DNA of 40,630 nucleotides from Verrucomicrobiota bacterium (GCA_016342445.1 JAEIOF010000006.1:1-40630), one strand, 5' to 3'; shown: positions 22,656 to 31,194, counted from the first letter of the stretch. Notes: generated from the letters alone by a model not told the origin. Made by a program: numbers and translations.

Positions 22656-25049
22656 ATGAAATTTCCGATCAGCTGGTTAAAGGAACTTGTGGATTTTGAG
22701 GATAGTCTGGAGGGACTTTCCGACAAACTGACGTTTGCCGGCCTCGAAGTCGAAAACATTAAAACCACCGGCGGAACCTTTGAGGGCGTTGTCGTTGGCG
22801 AAGTGCTCGCCATTGAGCCGCACCCGGACGCGGAAAAGCTCCGCCTCTGCACCGTCGAATACGGCGCGGCCGAAACCCTGCAAGTGGTCTGCGGCGCGCC
22901 GAATGTTCAGATTGGCGGAAAGTATCCCTTCGCCACCGTCGGCACCACCCTGCCGTGCGGCATCACCCTCAAGAGAGCTAAAATCCGCGGCGTCGAATCG
23001 CTCGGGATGCTCTGCGCCAAAGACGAGCTGGGGCTCGGCGAGGACCACTCCGGCCTGCTTAACCTCGACGCAGAAGCCGCGCCCGGCACCCCGCTGGCCG
23101 AACTGATGGACCCGCCCGAAAGCGTCTTTGAGCTCGAAATCACCCCGAATCGCCCCGATTGCCTCAGCCTGATCGGCGTCGCCCGCGAAGTCGCCGCCCT
23201 CTACGGCACAGACCTTAAACTGCCCGCGATTGACCTGAAAGAAACCGACGAACCCGCGGACTCGCTCGTGCAGGTTTCCGTCGAAGATGGCGAGCGCTGC
23301 CCGCGCTACACCGCGCGCGTCCTGAAAAACGCCAAGGTCGGCCCGTCGCCCGACTGGATGAAAAACCGTCTCGAAGCCTGCGGCATCCGCCCGATCAACA
23401 ACCTCGTCGACATCACCAACTATGTTTTGCTCGAAACCGGTCATCCGCTGCACGCCTTCGACGCCACCTTGATTCAGGGCGGGAAAATCATCGTCCGCCG
23501 CGCGGCGCAGGGCGAAAAGTTCACCACGCTCGACGGAATTGAGCGCGAACTGACCCAAGAAATGCTCGTCATCGCCGACTCCGAAAAAGCCATCGCCCTC
23601 GCCGGCGTCATGGGCGGAGCCAACACCGAAATCAAAGACGACACCCAAACCGTTCTGCTCGAAGCCGCAACCTTCGAGCAATCGGGCATTCGCCACACCG
23701 CCAAAGCGCTCGGCCTCTCCACCGACAGCGCCTACCGCTTCCAACGCGGCGTCAACGCCGAAACGGTCGAATGGGCGAGTCGCCGCGCCGCAACCCTCAT
23801 GGTCGATCTGGCCGGAGCTGAAATCTGCTCCGGCGTGATCGACGTCTGCCCCGCCCCGAAAACCAAAACACAGATCACGGTGCGCTGGGCGAACATCTGC
23901 AAACTGATCGGCCTCGACATTCCGGCCGACACCATGAAACAGATTTTCCAAACATTGGAAATTTCCGTCCTGTCCAGTGACGCCGACGGCGCGCTCCTCG
24001 AAATCCCGACCTTCCGCGATGATCTCACCCGCGAGGTCGACATCATCGAAGAAGTCGCCCGGATGCATGGCGTCGACCGGATTCCCGAAAAACTGCCCTC
24101 CGCACACGTAATCGGCGGCGCACACGACGACCGCACCCGCGCCGTGACGGTCTGCCGCAAAAATCTGGCCGGACTCGGCGCGCGCGAGATTCTGAACTAC
24201 ACGCTGGTCAACCACCCCCTGCTCGATCTCTTCGGCAAAAGCGACGACCGCGAAGAGCTGCCCCACCCGATCAGCGCCGAGCAGTCCGTTCTGCGCACCT
24301 CACTCATCCCGCAAATGGTCGAAAGCCTCGGCCGCAACAAATCGCGCCAGATCAACGACGCCGTCTTTTTCGAAATCGGCCGCACCTTCACGAAGGGTGG
24401 AGTTCAGACCGAAAAAGTCTGCCTCGGACTGATGGGCACCGCCGGACGCGGTGCGCTCGACCAGCAGCGCGGTGTTAGCGAAGAAGAAGTATTCCTCTGG
24501 CTGAAAGGTTTAGTCATCAACCTGCTCGCCGCCCAAAAAGTAACGAAGGTTAAATTCCAAGCATTGGAAAAAGCTCCCGCCTTCGAAGAAGGCCGTGCGC
24601 TAAAGGTGCTTTCCGGAAAAACTGAAATCGGGGTGATCGGGCTGATCAATTCCAAAGCCCGGAAAGAGTGGCGCCTGAACGACCCGGTCGCCGCCGCCGA
24701 GCTCGATCTGGAGCCGCTGGTTTCCAATGTTTGGAAAACCGGAACCGTTCAAGACATCCCGCTCTACCCCGCTACCGAGCGTGACTTCGCCTTCATCGTC
24801 GATGAATCGGTGCGGCACGAGGAAATCCTCAAAACGATCAACGGCTCCGCTCCGGCCGAACTCGAAAAGGTAGCGCTGTTCGATATCTTCCGCGGCAAAT
24901 CGATGGAAAAGGGAAAGAAGAGCCTCGCCTACAGCTTTGTCTACCGCTCGACAAAAGGCACGCTAACCGATGAGAAGGTTAATAAATTCCACGAAACCAT
25001 CGGTAAAAAAGTCTGCGCTGCCGTCTGCGCCGTTATCCGCGAAGGCTGA
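22656..25049 (+). CDS. pheT: Phenylalanine--tRNA ligase beta subunit
   Basis: 797 residues, the normal length. Domains in order: EMAP/tRNA-binding (GVVVGEVLAIEPHPDAEKLRLCTV), B3/B4 with the start of the editing region (NRPDCLSLIGVAREVAALY), B5 (residues about 410-480), the catalytic-like core (LGAREILNYTLVN) and the C-terminal ferredoxin-fold anticodon-binding domain (PATERDFAFIVD). I chose ATG 22656 (MKFPISWLKELVDF), preceded by CGGAG, over TTG 22647. The alpha subunit gene pheS is not next to it, which is unusual. Three palindromes lie inside: FQTLE, FQALE and SNVWK. Confidence 0.96.
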   Translation: MKFPISWLKELVDFEDSLEGLSDKLTFAGLEVENIKTTGGTFEGVVVGEVLAIEPHPDAEKLRLCTVEYGAAETLQVVCGAPNVQIGGKYPFATVGTTLPCGITLKRAKIRGVESLGMLCAKDELGLGEDHSGLLNLDAEAAPGTPLAELMDPPESVFELEITPNRPDCLSLIGVAREVAALYGTDLKLPAIDLKETDEPADSLVQVSVEDGERCPRYTARVLKNAKVGPSPDWMKNRLEACGIRPINNLVDITNYVLLETGHPLHAFDATLIQGGKIIVRRAAQGEKFTTLDGIERELTQEMLVIADSEKAIALAGVMGGANTEIKDDTQTVLLEAATFEQSGIRHTAKALGLSTDSAYRFQRGVNAETVEWASRRAATLMVDLAGAEICSGVIDVCPAPKTKTQITVRWANICKLIGLDIPADTMKQIFQTLEISVLSSDADGALLEIPTFRDDLTREVDIIEEVARMHGVDRIPEKLPSAHVIGGAHDDRTRAVTVCRKNLAGLGAREILNYTLVNHPLLDLFGKSDDREELPHPISAEQSVLRTSLIPQMVESLGRNKSRQINDAVFFEIGRTFTKGGVQTEKVCLGLMGTAGRGALDQQRGVSEEEVFLWLKGLVINLLAAQKVTKVKFQALEKAPAFEEGRALKVLSGKTEIGVIGLINSKARKEWRLNDPVAAAELDLEPLVSNVWKTGTVQDIPLYPATERDFAFIVDESVRHEEILKTINGSAPAELEKVALFDIFRGKSMEKGKKSLAYSFVYRSTKGTLTDEKVNKFHETIGKKVCAAVCAVIREG
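23946..23960. repeat. TTCCAANNNTTGGAA palindrome in pheT
   Basis: Perfect copy, spacer ACA, read FQTLE in the B5 domain, where most homologues have a same-length 'ILxxLGF' segment. Confidence 0.9.
24555..24569. repeat. TTCCAANNNTTGGAA palindrome in pheT
   Basis: Perfect copy, spacer GCA, read FQALE. Confidence 0.9.
24722..24736. repeat. TTCCAANNNTTGGAA palindrome in pheT
   Basis: Perfect copy, spacer TGT, read SNVWK, just before the anticodon-binding domain. It uses the third reading frame. Confidence 0.9.
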
Positions 25050-25050
25050 T

Positions 25051-25072
25051 GCGGGAAAATCCCCCGCTTTTT
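25051..25072 (+). terminator. pheT terminator
   Basis: GCGGG / CCCGC stem directly after the stop codon, followed by TTTTT. Confidence 0.65.
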
Positions 25073-25083
25073 AGATCGTCATC

Positions 25084-25112
25084 TTGACCCTCCCCGCATA
25101 CGGGTGTAGCAT
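25084..25112 (+). promoter_or_regulatory. Candidate promoter of the 6S-like RNA
   Basis: TTGACC (25084-25089), 17-bp spacer, TAGCAT (25107-25112). A start near 25119 would place about 50 bases of leader, including the boxA-like element, ahead of the folded RNA. Confidence 0.35.
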
Positions 25113-25150
25113 TCCGTTGTGGGGAGAGGAAAGCGAGACCCTCACCACCT

Positions 25151-25167
25151 TGTTCTTTAACAATTTA
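25151..25167 (+). promoter_or_regulatory. boxA-like sequence
   Basis: TGTTCTTTAACAATTTA is nearly identical to the rRNA antitermination boxA of enterobacteria (TGCTCTTTAACA). It lies just upstream of the rod-shaped RNA; no rRNA is nearby. It may recruit NusB/NusE or be coincidental. Confidence 0.4.
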
Positions 25168-25315
25168 GCCCTCCCGGTTCATGAGAAGTAAATTTTCCGA
25201 TCCGATAAACATATAATTAAAGGGAGCTCAGGACGGTCCGGCCAATGGTTTGGTCGTTCAAAAGGGCACCCACCTTGTCATTCAGGGTTCGGAAAAGCAC
25301 TTCTCCGGGTTGGGC
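25168..25315 (+). ncRNA. ssrS: Rod-shaped ncRNA, candidate 6S RNA
   Basis: A 148-base stretch folds into one long interrupted hairpin. GCCCTCCCGG pairs with CCGGGTTGGGC; GAGAAGT with ACTTCTC; TTTTCCGA with TTCGGAAAA; then a CC/GG step. After a large asymmetric internal loop (ATAAACATATAATTA on the 5' side, GTCATTCA on the 3' side), AAGG can pair with CCTT, and the apex closes with CGGCCAA/TTTGGTCG. A closing stem, a central open bubble and an apical stem are the layout of 6S RNA, which binds RNA polymerase. It precedes rarA and the 5-FTHF cyclo-ligase gene, and 6S genes lie next to the latter in proteobacteria. A strong terminator follows. Folding was done by eye. Confidence 0.6.
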
Positions 25316-25324
25316 CTTTTTCCA

Positions 25325-25356
25325 GCCGCTTCGGTGAAAACCGGAGCGGCTTTTTT
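25325..25356 (+). terminator. Intrinsic terminator of the 6S-like RNA
   Basis: GCCGCTTCGGT / ACCGGAGCGGC stem (one G-U pair), 4-base loop, TTTTTT tail; 38 bp before rarA. Confidence 0.85.
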
Positions 25357-25393
25357 GTGTTCCGATTCCCGTTTCCTGCTTACACTGCGCGCC

Positions 25394-26710
25394 ATGGAAT
25401 TGTTCGAAGAAAAACCGGAACCCGGAACCAAACGGATCGGCGCGGGCACTGCGCCGCTGGCGGCGCGGATGCGTCCGCGCACGTTGGATGAAATCTGCGG
25501 GCAGGAACACATTCTCGGCGAAGGCAAGCTGCTGCGCCGCGCAATTGAGGCCGACCGCATGTCGAGCATCATTCTCTACGGCCCGCCCGGTTGCGGAAAA
25601 ACATCGCTCGCCGAAGTGATCGCCCTGACCACCGACCGCCGCTTCGAACGCACCAGCGGCGTGCTCGCCAATGTGGCCATTCTGCGCGAACTGCTCAAAG
25701 CGGCGGGCGGATGGAAAAAACTCCACAAACAGGACACGATTCTCTTTATCGACGAAATCCACCGCTTCAATAAAGCGCAGCAGGACGTCCTCCTGCCCTA
25801 CGTCGAAAGCGGAGACATTATTCTAATCGGCGCGACCACTCACAACCCGTTCTTCTTCATCAATACGCCGCTCAACTCCCGCTCACAGATTTTTCAGCTC
25901 AACCCGCTCAGCGAAGAAGCGATCAAAACGGTTCTGCAACGCGCAACGGAACATCCGGCGGGGCTGAACGGACTGGTCACCGCAGACGACGACGCGCTGG
26001 CCCATCTGGCTCGCGTCTGCGAAGGCGATGCGCGCCGTGCGCTCAACGCGCTGGAGATCGCCGCGCTGACCACCCCTCCCGGCGACGACGGCCTCGTTCA
26101 TTTGACGAAGCATGAGATTGAGGAGTCGGTGCAGAAAAAAGCAGTGGCCTACGATCACGATGAAGACGAGCACTACGACACCATTTCGGCCTTCATCAAA
26201 AGCGTGCGCGGCTCCGACCCGAACGCGGCGATCTACTGGCTGGCTAAAATGATTTATGCAGGCGAAGACCCGCGCTTCATCGCACGGCGGCTGGTCATCC
26301 TCGCGTCCGAAGATATCGGCAACGCCGACCCGCGCGGGCTGACGCTGGCAACCTCGGCGATGCAATCGGTCGAATTTGTCGGCATGCCGGAGGCGCGTAT
26401 TATTCTGGCGCAAGCCACGACCTATCTCGCCAGCGCACCAAAAAGTAACGCGAGCTATCTGGCCATCGATGCCGCGCTGGCCGATGTGGAAAACGGCCGC
26501 ACCCTGCCGGTTCCAAAACATCTGCAAAGCGGGCCGAAGCCGGACAAGGGCACGGTGAAATATCAGTACGCCCACGACGGCAAAGACCATTTCGTCGATC
26601 AGGAATATGTCCCGACCGACAAGGTCTATTACCAGCCGACGGATCAGGGCTACGAAGAAACCATCGGCAAACGGCTGGCGTTCTGGAAATCGCGGCGGGG
26701 AAAAAAATGA
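25394..26710 (+). CDS. rarA: Replication-associated recombination protein A (AAA+ ATPase)
   Basis: 438 residues. Opening PLAARMRPRTLDEICGQEHILGEGKLLRRAIE is the RarA/MgsA N-terminus; Walker A GPPGCGKTSLAE (about residue 62), Walker B ILFIDEIHRFNKAQQD, sensor 1 LIGATTHNPFF, and the C-terminal tetramerisation part with SVRGSDPNAAIYWLAKM and ARRLVILASEDIGNADP. RarA acts at stalled replication forks and single-stranded DNA ends. ATG 25394 gives the normal start; the frame before it crosses the terminator. It overlaps the cyclo-ligase gene by 4 bp. No palindrome occurs in its 1.3 kb, in contrast with the next gene. Confidence 0.95.
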   Translation: MELFEEKPEPGTKRIGAGTAPLAARMRPRTLDEICGQEHILGEGKLLRRAIEADRMSSIILYGPPGCGKTSLAEVIALTTDRRFERTSGVLANVAILRELLKAAGGWKKLHKQDTILFIDEIHRFNKAQQDVLLPYVESGDIILIGATTHNPFFFINTPLNSRSQIFQLNPLSEEAIKTVLQRATEHPAGLNGLVTADDDALAHLARVCEGDARRALNALEIAALTTPPGDDGLVHLTKHEIEESVQKKAVAYDHDEDEHYDTISAFIKSVRGSDPNAAIYWLAKMIYAGEDPRFIARRLVILASEDIGNADPRGLTLATSAMQSVEFVGMPEARIILAQATTYLASAPKSNASYLAIDAALADVENGRTLPVPKHLQSGPKPDKGTVKYQYAHDGKDHFVDQEYVPTDKVYYQPTDQGYEETIGKRLAFWKSRRGKK

Positions 26711-27249
26711 CCAAGGCCGAAATACGCGCACAAATCGCCGAAAAACGCCCCGATTTCCAAACATTGGAAAAACTGAGTGCCGCCGTGGTTAAAAAGTTCC
26801 AAACCTTGGAACTTTTTCAGCAGGCCAAGACGGTCGGAGTGTATATCCCCCTGCCCGACGAGGTCGATATCACCCCGCTTTTCCAATGGTTGGAAACCAA
26901 CTGCGTTGGGGCACAGACTTTTTACATTCCTGCTTATGATGAAGCTCTCGGTGTTTACCGGCTGGCGGAATACAGCGGCGAGCTGAAAAAAGGGAAGTTT
27001 GGCATTCCGGAACCGGCGAACCCGATTTTTGCACCCGAAGAGATTGACCTCATCCTCGTGCCGGGCGTCGCCTTCGACCATTCCGGAAACCGAATCGGGC
27101 GCGGCGGCGGTTTTTACGACCGCCTGCTGCCGCAGTACCGCGCCGTGCGCGCCGGAATCTGCTTCGGCTTCCAATGTTTGGAAAGAATTCCGGCCGAACC
27201 TCACGACTGCAAAATGAATCTCATCGTGACCGAGTCGCTAATTTCTTAA
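26707..27249 (+). CDS. fau: 5-formyltetrahydrofolate cyclo-ligase
   Basis: 180 residues, usual length. The enzyme turns 5-formyl-THF into 5,10-methenyl-THF with ATP. Motifs: VGVYIPLPDEVDI, the substrate loop KFGIPEP, LILVPGVAFDHSGNRIGRGGGFYDRLL (the RxGxGxGxYD nucleotide motif) and the late EPHDCKMNLIVTES. It overlaps rarA by 4 bp. It is remarkably loaded with palindromes: four perfect copies in 543 bp, all read FQxLE (FQTLE, FQTLE, FQWLE, FQCLE), mostly in the helical N-terminal half. The 6S-like RNA upstream recalls the ssrS-ygfA arrangement of proteobacteria. Confidence 0.94.
   Translation: MTKAEIRAQIAEKRPDFQTLEKLSAAVVKKFQTLELFQQAKTVGVYIPLPDEVDITPLFQWLETNCVGAQTFYIPAYDEALGVYRLAEYSGELKKGKFGIPEPANPIFAPEEIDLILVPGVAFDHSGNRIGRGGGFYDRLLPQYRAVRAGICFGFQCLERIPAEPHDCKMNLIVTESLIS
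26755..27183. repeat. Four TTCCAANNNTTGGAA palindromes in fau
   Basis: Perfect copies at 26755-26769 (ACA), 26797-26811 (ACC), 26881-26895 (TGG) and 27169-27183 (TGT), the densest coding cluster in the window; all are read in the same frame as FQxLE. Confidence 0.93.
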
Positions 27250-27332
27250 ATTTGCGACGAACGTTAGACAAGCGGGTCTGTCAGAGTTATGCTCCGTCTA
27301 TAAAAATAAAATTCTGAAACGAAGGATCTTTT

Positions 27333-28904
27333 ATGGACAGCATGGCAATTTGGTGGAGCGGTGTGCAGGATATGGTGGTGAATGTCGGGTTTGTGGTACT
27401 CGGTTTTTTCTTTAACGCCTACCTTTCACGAACCAATGCGATCGCCGCCAGCAACCGCGGCTCAGTCATTCTTGAAGAAGCCAAGAAACAGGCGGAGGCC
27501 ATCCGGTACGAAGCCGGCGTGGAAGCCCGCGAAGAGGTTTTGAAGGCCCGCGAAAAAGCGGAACACAGCCTCGATAAAAAACGGCAGAGCATTATCGAAC
27601 TCGAAGACCGCGTGGTCGCCCGAGAAAAGGATATTTCCCGCAAGCTGGAACTCCTCGAGGCCAAAGACCGCACGCTAAGCGAAAAGCTGGAAACCATCGA
27701 ACAACAAAGCCTCGGACTGAAGGGACAAAAAGAAGAACTCCAGGCGCGTATCGAAGAGGGAATTAAGCAGACTCAACATGTCGCAAACCTCTCGGAGGAG
27801 GAGGCTCGCAAGCTGATCATCGGCCGGATGGAAAAAGAGCTTGAGGGCGAAATCAGCGGACTGATCCGTCACCAGCAGAAACGGGCGTTTGAACTCGCCA
27901 AGGCGGAGGCCCGCGACATTGTCTGCACGGCGATCCAACGCTATGCCGGAGAGCACGTCGCCGACATCACCGCCACCCAAGTTCGCCTCCCCTCGGAGGA
28001 CATGAAGGGACGCCTCATCGGCAAGGAAGGCCGCAATATTAAATCGTTCGAAATGGAGTCGGGCGTCAACCTGATCATCGACGAAACCCCCGGCATGGTG
28101 ATGCTCTCCAGCTTTGATCCCGTCCGGCGCGAAGTGGCCCGTGTATCTCTCGAACGTCTGATGGAAGACGGACGAATTCACCCCGCCAGCATCGAGGAAA
28201 CCCTCAACAAGGTCCGTTCTGAAACCGATGAAATCATCCGTCAGGCGGGAGAAGATGCCCTGTACGGCCTTGGGATATCCGGCGTAGCACCTGAGTTGGT
28301 AAAAGTACTCGGCCGCCTTAAATACCGCACCAGCTATAGACAAAATGTGCTCGACCACTCCGTCGAAATGGCTTCCCTTATGGCAATGATGGCCGCCGAC
28401 CTCGATCTGGATATCGACACCGCCAAACGCGTCGGGATCTTCCACGACCTCGGCAAAGCGCTCGACCACGATGTCGAGGGCTCTCACGCTGAAATCGGCG
28501 CGAACCTGCTCCGCAAATACGGCGAAGATCCGCTGGTCTACAACGCAGTCGCCTCACATCACGATGAGGTTGAAAAGAGCAGCGTCTATGCCGTGCTCGC
28601 CGCGGCCGCCGACGCCATGACCGCCGCCCGCCCCGGCGCGCGAATGGACACCACGGATCTCTATCTCGAGCGGCTCGATAAGCTCGAAAAGATCGCCGGC
28701 TCCTTCAAAGGTGTCGAGAAGAGCTATGCCATTCAAGCGGGCCGCGAACTGCGCGTGATCGTCGAAGGCAAGCTGATCGACGACAACCGCGCGCTGGTGA
28801 TCGCCCGCGAAATCGCCAACCGAATTCAGGCCGAAGTCCGCTACCCGGGCCAGGTCAAAGTGACGGTGATCCGCGAAACACGCGCCATCGAATACGCCAA
28901 ATAA
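27333..28904 (+). CDS. rny: Ribonuclease Y
   Basis: 523 residues. N-terminal membrane anchor (MVVNVGFVVLGFFFNAYL), a long coiled coil (residues about 45-190, rich in Glu/Lys/Arg), KH domain GRLIGKEGRNIKSFE (about residue 226) and HD domain HDLGKALDHDVEGSHAEIG (about residue 370) with the distal SHHDEVEKSS. It is a membrane-bound endoribonuclease that starts mRNA decay. Organisms with RNase Y usually lack or do not rely on RNase E. It is followed by upp 10 bp downstream with a strong ribosome binding site. A TATAAA at 27299-27304 may be its -10 box. No palindromes inside. Confidence 0.97.
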   Translation: MDSMAIWWSGVQDMVVNVGFVVLGFFFNAYLSRTNAIAASNRGSVILEEAKKQAEAIRYEAGVEAREEVLKAREKAEHSLDKKRQSIIELEDRVVAREKDISRKLELLEAKDRTLSEKLETIEQQSLGLKGQKEELQARIEEGIKQTQHVANLSEEEARKLIIGRMEKELEGEISGLIRHQQKRAFELAKAEARDIVCTAIQRYAGEHVADITATQVRLPSEDMKGRLIGKEGRNIKSFEMESGVNLIIDETPGMVMLSSFDPVRREVARVSLERLMEDGRIHPASIEETLNKVRSETDEIIRQAGEDALYGLGISGVAPELVKVLGRLKYRTSYRQNVLDHSVEMASLMAMMAADLDLDIDTAKRVGIFHDLGKALDHDVEGSHAEIGANLLRKYGEDPLVYNAVASHHDEVEKSSVYAVLAAAADAMTAARPGARMDTTDLYLERLDKLEKIAGSFKGVEKSYAIQAGRELRVIVEGKLIDDNRALVIAREIANRIQAEVRYPGQVKVTVIRETRAIEYAK

Positions 28905-28914
28905 GGAGGGTTTC

Positions 28915-29541
28915 ATGCAGAAGGTGTTCGAGCTCAATCATCCGCTGGTTCAGCACCATCTCACCCACCTGAGAAGCAAAGAGACTGCGCCGCACATCTT
29001 CCGCGCGCAGATCCGGCGTCTGGCGATTTTGCTCGCAGCCGAGGCCACGCGCGACCTGCCGCTCAAACCCGAAGTCATCGAAACCCCGCTGGTTGAAATG
29101 GAAGGCGTCGTGCTCGACGTACGTATCGGTCTCGTTCCGATCCTGCGCGCGGGGCTCGGCATGACCGACGCCCTGCTCGACCTGCTTCCCGCAGCCGAAG
29201 TGTGGCACCTTGGCTTCTACCGCGATGAGGAAACGCTTCAGCCCGTTGAGTATTATCAAAAATTTTCCAGCAATCCGCCCGACCTCGTCTTCGTGCTCGA
29301 CCCCATGCTCGCGACCGGCGGCTCCGCCTGCGCCGGCATCCAGCGGGTCAAAGACTGGGGCGCCGGAGAGATTCGGATGCTCTCGATTATCGCCGCCCCC
29401 GAAGGCATTGCAACCGTCCGCGAAGAACACCCCGATGTGAAAATCTACGTCTGTAAAATCGACGAGGAACTCAACGACGACGCCTACATCCTGCCCGGCC
29501 TCGGCGACGCCGGCGACCGCATCTTCAACACCCTCGGCTGA
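28915..29541 (+). CDS. upp: Uracil phosphoribosyltransferase
   Basis: 208 residues, exactly the length of E. coli Upp. It salvages uracil to UMP using PRPP. Motifs: LVPILRAGLGMTDALLDLLP, FYRDEETLQPVEYYQKF and the PRPP loop VFVLDPMLATGGSACAGI; C-terminal YILPGLGDAGDRIFNT. AAGGAGG lies 5 bp before the ATG. It probably shares the rny transcript and ends 2 bp before the converging tonB stop. Confidence 0.97.
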   Translation: MQKVFELNHPLVQHHLTHLRSKETAPHIFRAQIRRLAILLAAEATRDLPLKPEVIETPLVEMEGVVLDVRIGLVPILRAGLGMTDALLDLLPAAEVWHLGFYRDEETLQPVEYYQKFSSNPPDLVFVLDPMLATGGSACAGIQRVKDWGAGEIRMLSIIAAPEGIATVREEHPDVKIYVCKIDEELNDDAYILPGLGDAGDRIFNTLG

Positions 29542-29543
29542 TT

Positions 29544-30152
29544 TCACTCAAACTCAAACTGGAACGGGAACTCCTGCGCTGCACCCAAGGGGCGACCGAA
29601 CCGCCGACCGACAATCTTTCTCATCATCCGCTCCAGCGCTTGACGCAAAATCCCGTGGCCCTTGCCCGGCAGCACCTCGGCAGAACGAATCATTCCGTCG
29701 GCCCCCATCGTAATCAGCAGCTCAAACGTACCGGAAATGCCCATGCGCTCCGCCGCCGCCGGATAATATTTCTCGCGTTCAATCTGCTCCTGGATCCAGA
29801 CGAGCAAGGCGTCGGCGTCAACCGCCGCCTCGGGCGCGGCAGCCTCCTGATTCACAAGAGCCTCGGCCCGAACCGGTTCTGGCTCAGGCTCTTTAATGAT
29901 TTCTTCGAGTGCCACATCCACCTCTTCAGGCGGAGGCAGAATTTCCGGCGGGGGCGGCGTTTCCTCAGCCGCCATCAGTTCCATCTGCGCAAAACTTAAA
30001 TTAACCGCCTTCATGGAAATCAGAACGGGATCTTTTTTTAGCAGGTTTTCACTCCAGCGATAAACGCCGACGACTCCGGCCGCATACAGCAACAGACTGA
30101 GGAAAAATGCCGCCAGCCGGATCCATCGCTCAGATGGACGGAGCTTATTCAC
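29544..30152 (-). CDS. tonB: TonB-family energy transducer
   Basis: 202 residues. One N-terminal membrane helix (LAAFFLSLLLYAAGVVGVY), a proline/glutamate-rich periplasmic spacer (PPPPEILPPPEEVDV... EPEPEPV), and a C-terminal TonB domain starting at about residue 120: IEREKYYPAAAERMGISGTFEL, ADGMIRSAEVLPGKGHGILRQAL. It carries proton-motive energy from ExbBD to outer-membrane receptors such as the one at 9.4-11.1 kb. It is last in exbB-exbD-tonB, overlapping exbD by 8 bp. Confidence 0.9.
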   Translation of the reverse strand: MNKLRPSERWIRLAAFFLSLLLYAAGVVGVYRWSENLLKKDPVLISMKAVNLSFAQMELMAAEETPPPPEILPPPEEVDVALEEIIKEPEPEPVRAEALVNQEAAAPEAAVDADALLVWIQEQIEREKYYPAAAERMGISGTFELLITMGADGMIRSAEVLPGKGHGILRQALERMMRKIVGRRFGRPLGAAQEFPFQFEFE

Positions 30153-30546
30153 GACCGGGCAGCGTGGTGATGGAAATATTTTCGCGATTCAGCAGGCGCG
30201 CCTCGTCGATCACGGAGAGAAACGCGTCGAACGGCGCGGCACGGTCGACAAACAGGTTGATCCCGAGTTCGGGGTTGGCCTTGAGCAGCGCAGGAATCTC
30301 CTCGCGAACCAGCGGACCCCCGTCGTTAAACAGTTCGCCGTCGGCATCGATGGTGATCACGAGCTGCTCTTTGCGCTCAGCGGAAGCCGCCGCCGAGGCC
30401 GCCTTCGCCAGATTTACCGGAAGCGACGGACGGATAAACGTCGAGGTGATAAAAAAGAAAATGAGCAAAATGAAAACCACATCGATCAGCGGCGTCAGAT
30501 CGATCTCCTCATCAAACTCTTTATCTAAAGAAAAATCCTCGAACAT
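30145..30546 (-). CDS. exbD: ExbD-family biopolymer transport protein
   Basis: 133 residues. One membrane helix containing the key aspartate: EIDLTPLIDVVFILLIFFFITSTF, the ExbD/TolR signature. The periplasmic part has LVITIDADGELFNDG and NLFVDRAAPF. It forms the proton-driven motor with ExbB. Start at ATG 30546, 2 bp after the exbB stop; a longer frame runs into exbB and is not needed. Confidence 0.93.
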   Translation of the reverse strand: MFEDFSLDKEFDEEIDLTPLIDVVFILLIFFFITSTFIRPSLPVNLAKAASAAASAERKEQLVITIDADGELFNDGGPLVREEIPALLKANPELGINLFVDRAAPFDAFLSVIDEARLLNRENISITTLPGRE

Positions 30547-30548
30547 GA

Positions 30549-31121
30549 TCAGTCTCGCATAAGGTCGCGGGTGCTTTCGATACACTCAATCATCAGGGCG
30601 CGGGTGCGCAGGCGGAGCAGGTAATAAAAGACCAGCGTCGGAATGGCGACGCTCATCCCCATGATGGTGGTGATGAGCGCCTCCCAGATTCCGCCGGCCA
30701 GCGCGGCGTTATCCACCGCCGCCTGAAGCGAAATCTCGCGAAAGACGCGGGTGATGCCCAGCACGGTTCCGAGCAGACCGAGCAACGGAGAGATGACAGA
30801 AATCAGCCGGAGAATGGTGAGCGATACATAGGTGGTGCCGAAGTTGCGCTGAAAGAGATACTGGATTTCGCCTTGAAGTTCCGCACGCGGGGTTTTGTGT
30901 TCCAGCGCGGTCCAGACCACGGAGCTGATCGGGTTTTTGTGCGCCTGCTCTTCAGTCATCGGGGGCTGATCTTTTTTTAGTGCCGCCAGAAACAACCGGA
31001 AGCCGCGCGGCACCCACGCGAGATAGATCACACTCGCCAGAAACAAATAGAGACTGACAAATGAAAGAACGGCGATCACGGAACCCGCCGGACCGATTTT
31101 TGCATAAAGGGCTTCAATCAT
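30549..31121 (-). CDS. exbB: ExbB/TolQ-family proton channel
   Basis: 190 residues. Three membrane segments: an N-terminal helix ([20 protein letters not shown]), and the pair [18 protein letters not shown] and [22 protein letters not shown] that line the proton path in ExbB/TolQ/MotA proteins. GGAGAA lies 5-6 bp before the ATG at 31121. First gene of the TonB-motor operon and divergent from the 13-gene operon. Confidence 0.93.
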   Translation of the reverse strand: MIEALYAKIGPAGSVIAVLSFVSLYLFLASVIYLAWVPRGFRLFLAALKKDQPPMTEEQAHKNPISSVVWTALEHKTPRAELQGEIQYLFQRNFGTTYVSLTILRLISVISPLLGLLGTVLGITRVFREISLQAAVDNAALAGGIWEALITTIMGMSVAIPTLVFYYLLRLRTRALMIECIESTRDLMRD

Positions 31122-31194
31122 AGTTTTTCTCCAGGCCCCGGAGCATAGGCCAGCCCGTCGGGAATGATCAATGCCCAATCCTCAATGTTCAGCG

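Noticed and set aside
25212-25217. Perfect TATAAT as a promoter for a short RNA starting near 25224
   Set aside because: No -35 box lies at the right distance, and the element falls in the open central loop of the rod-shaped RNA, which explains its AT-richness.
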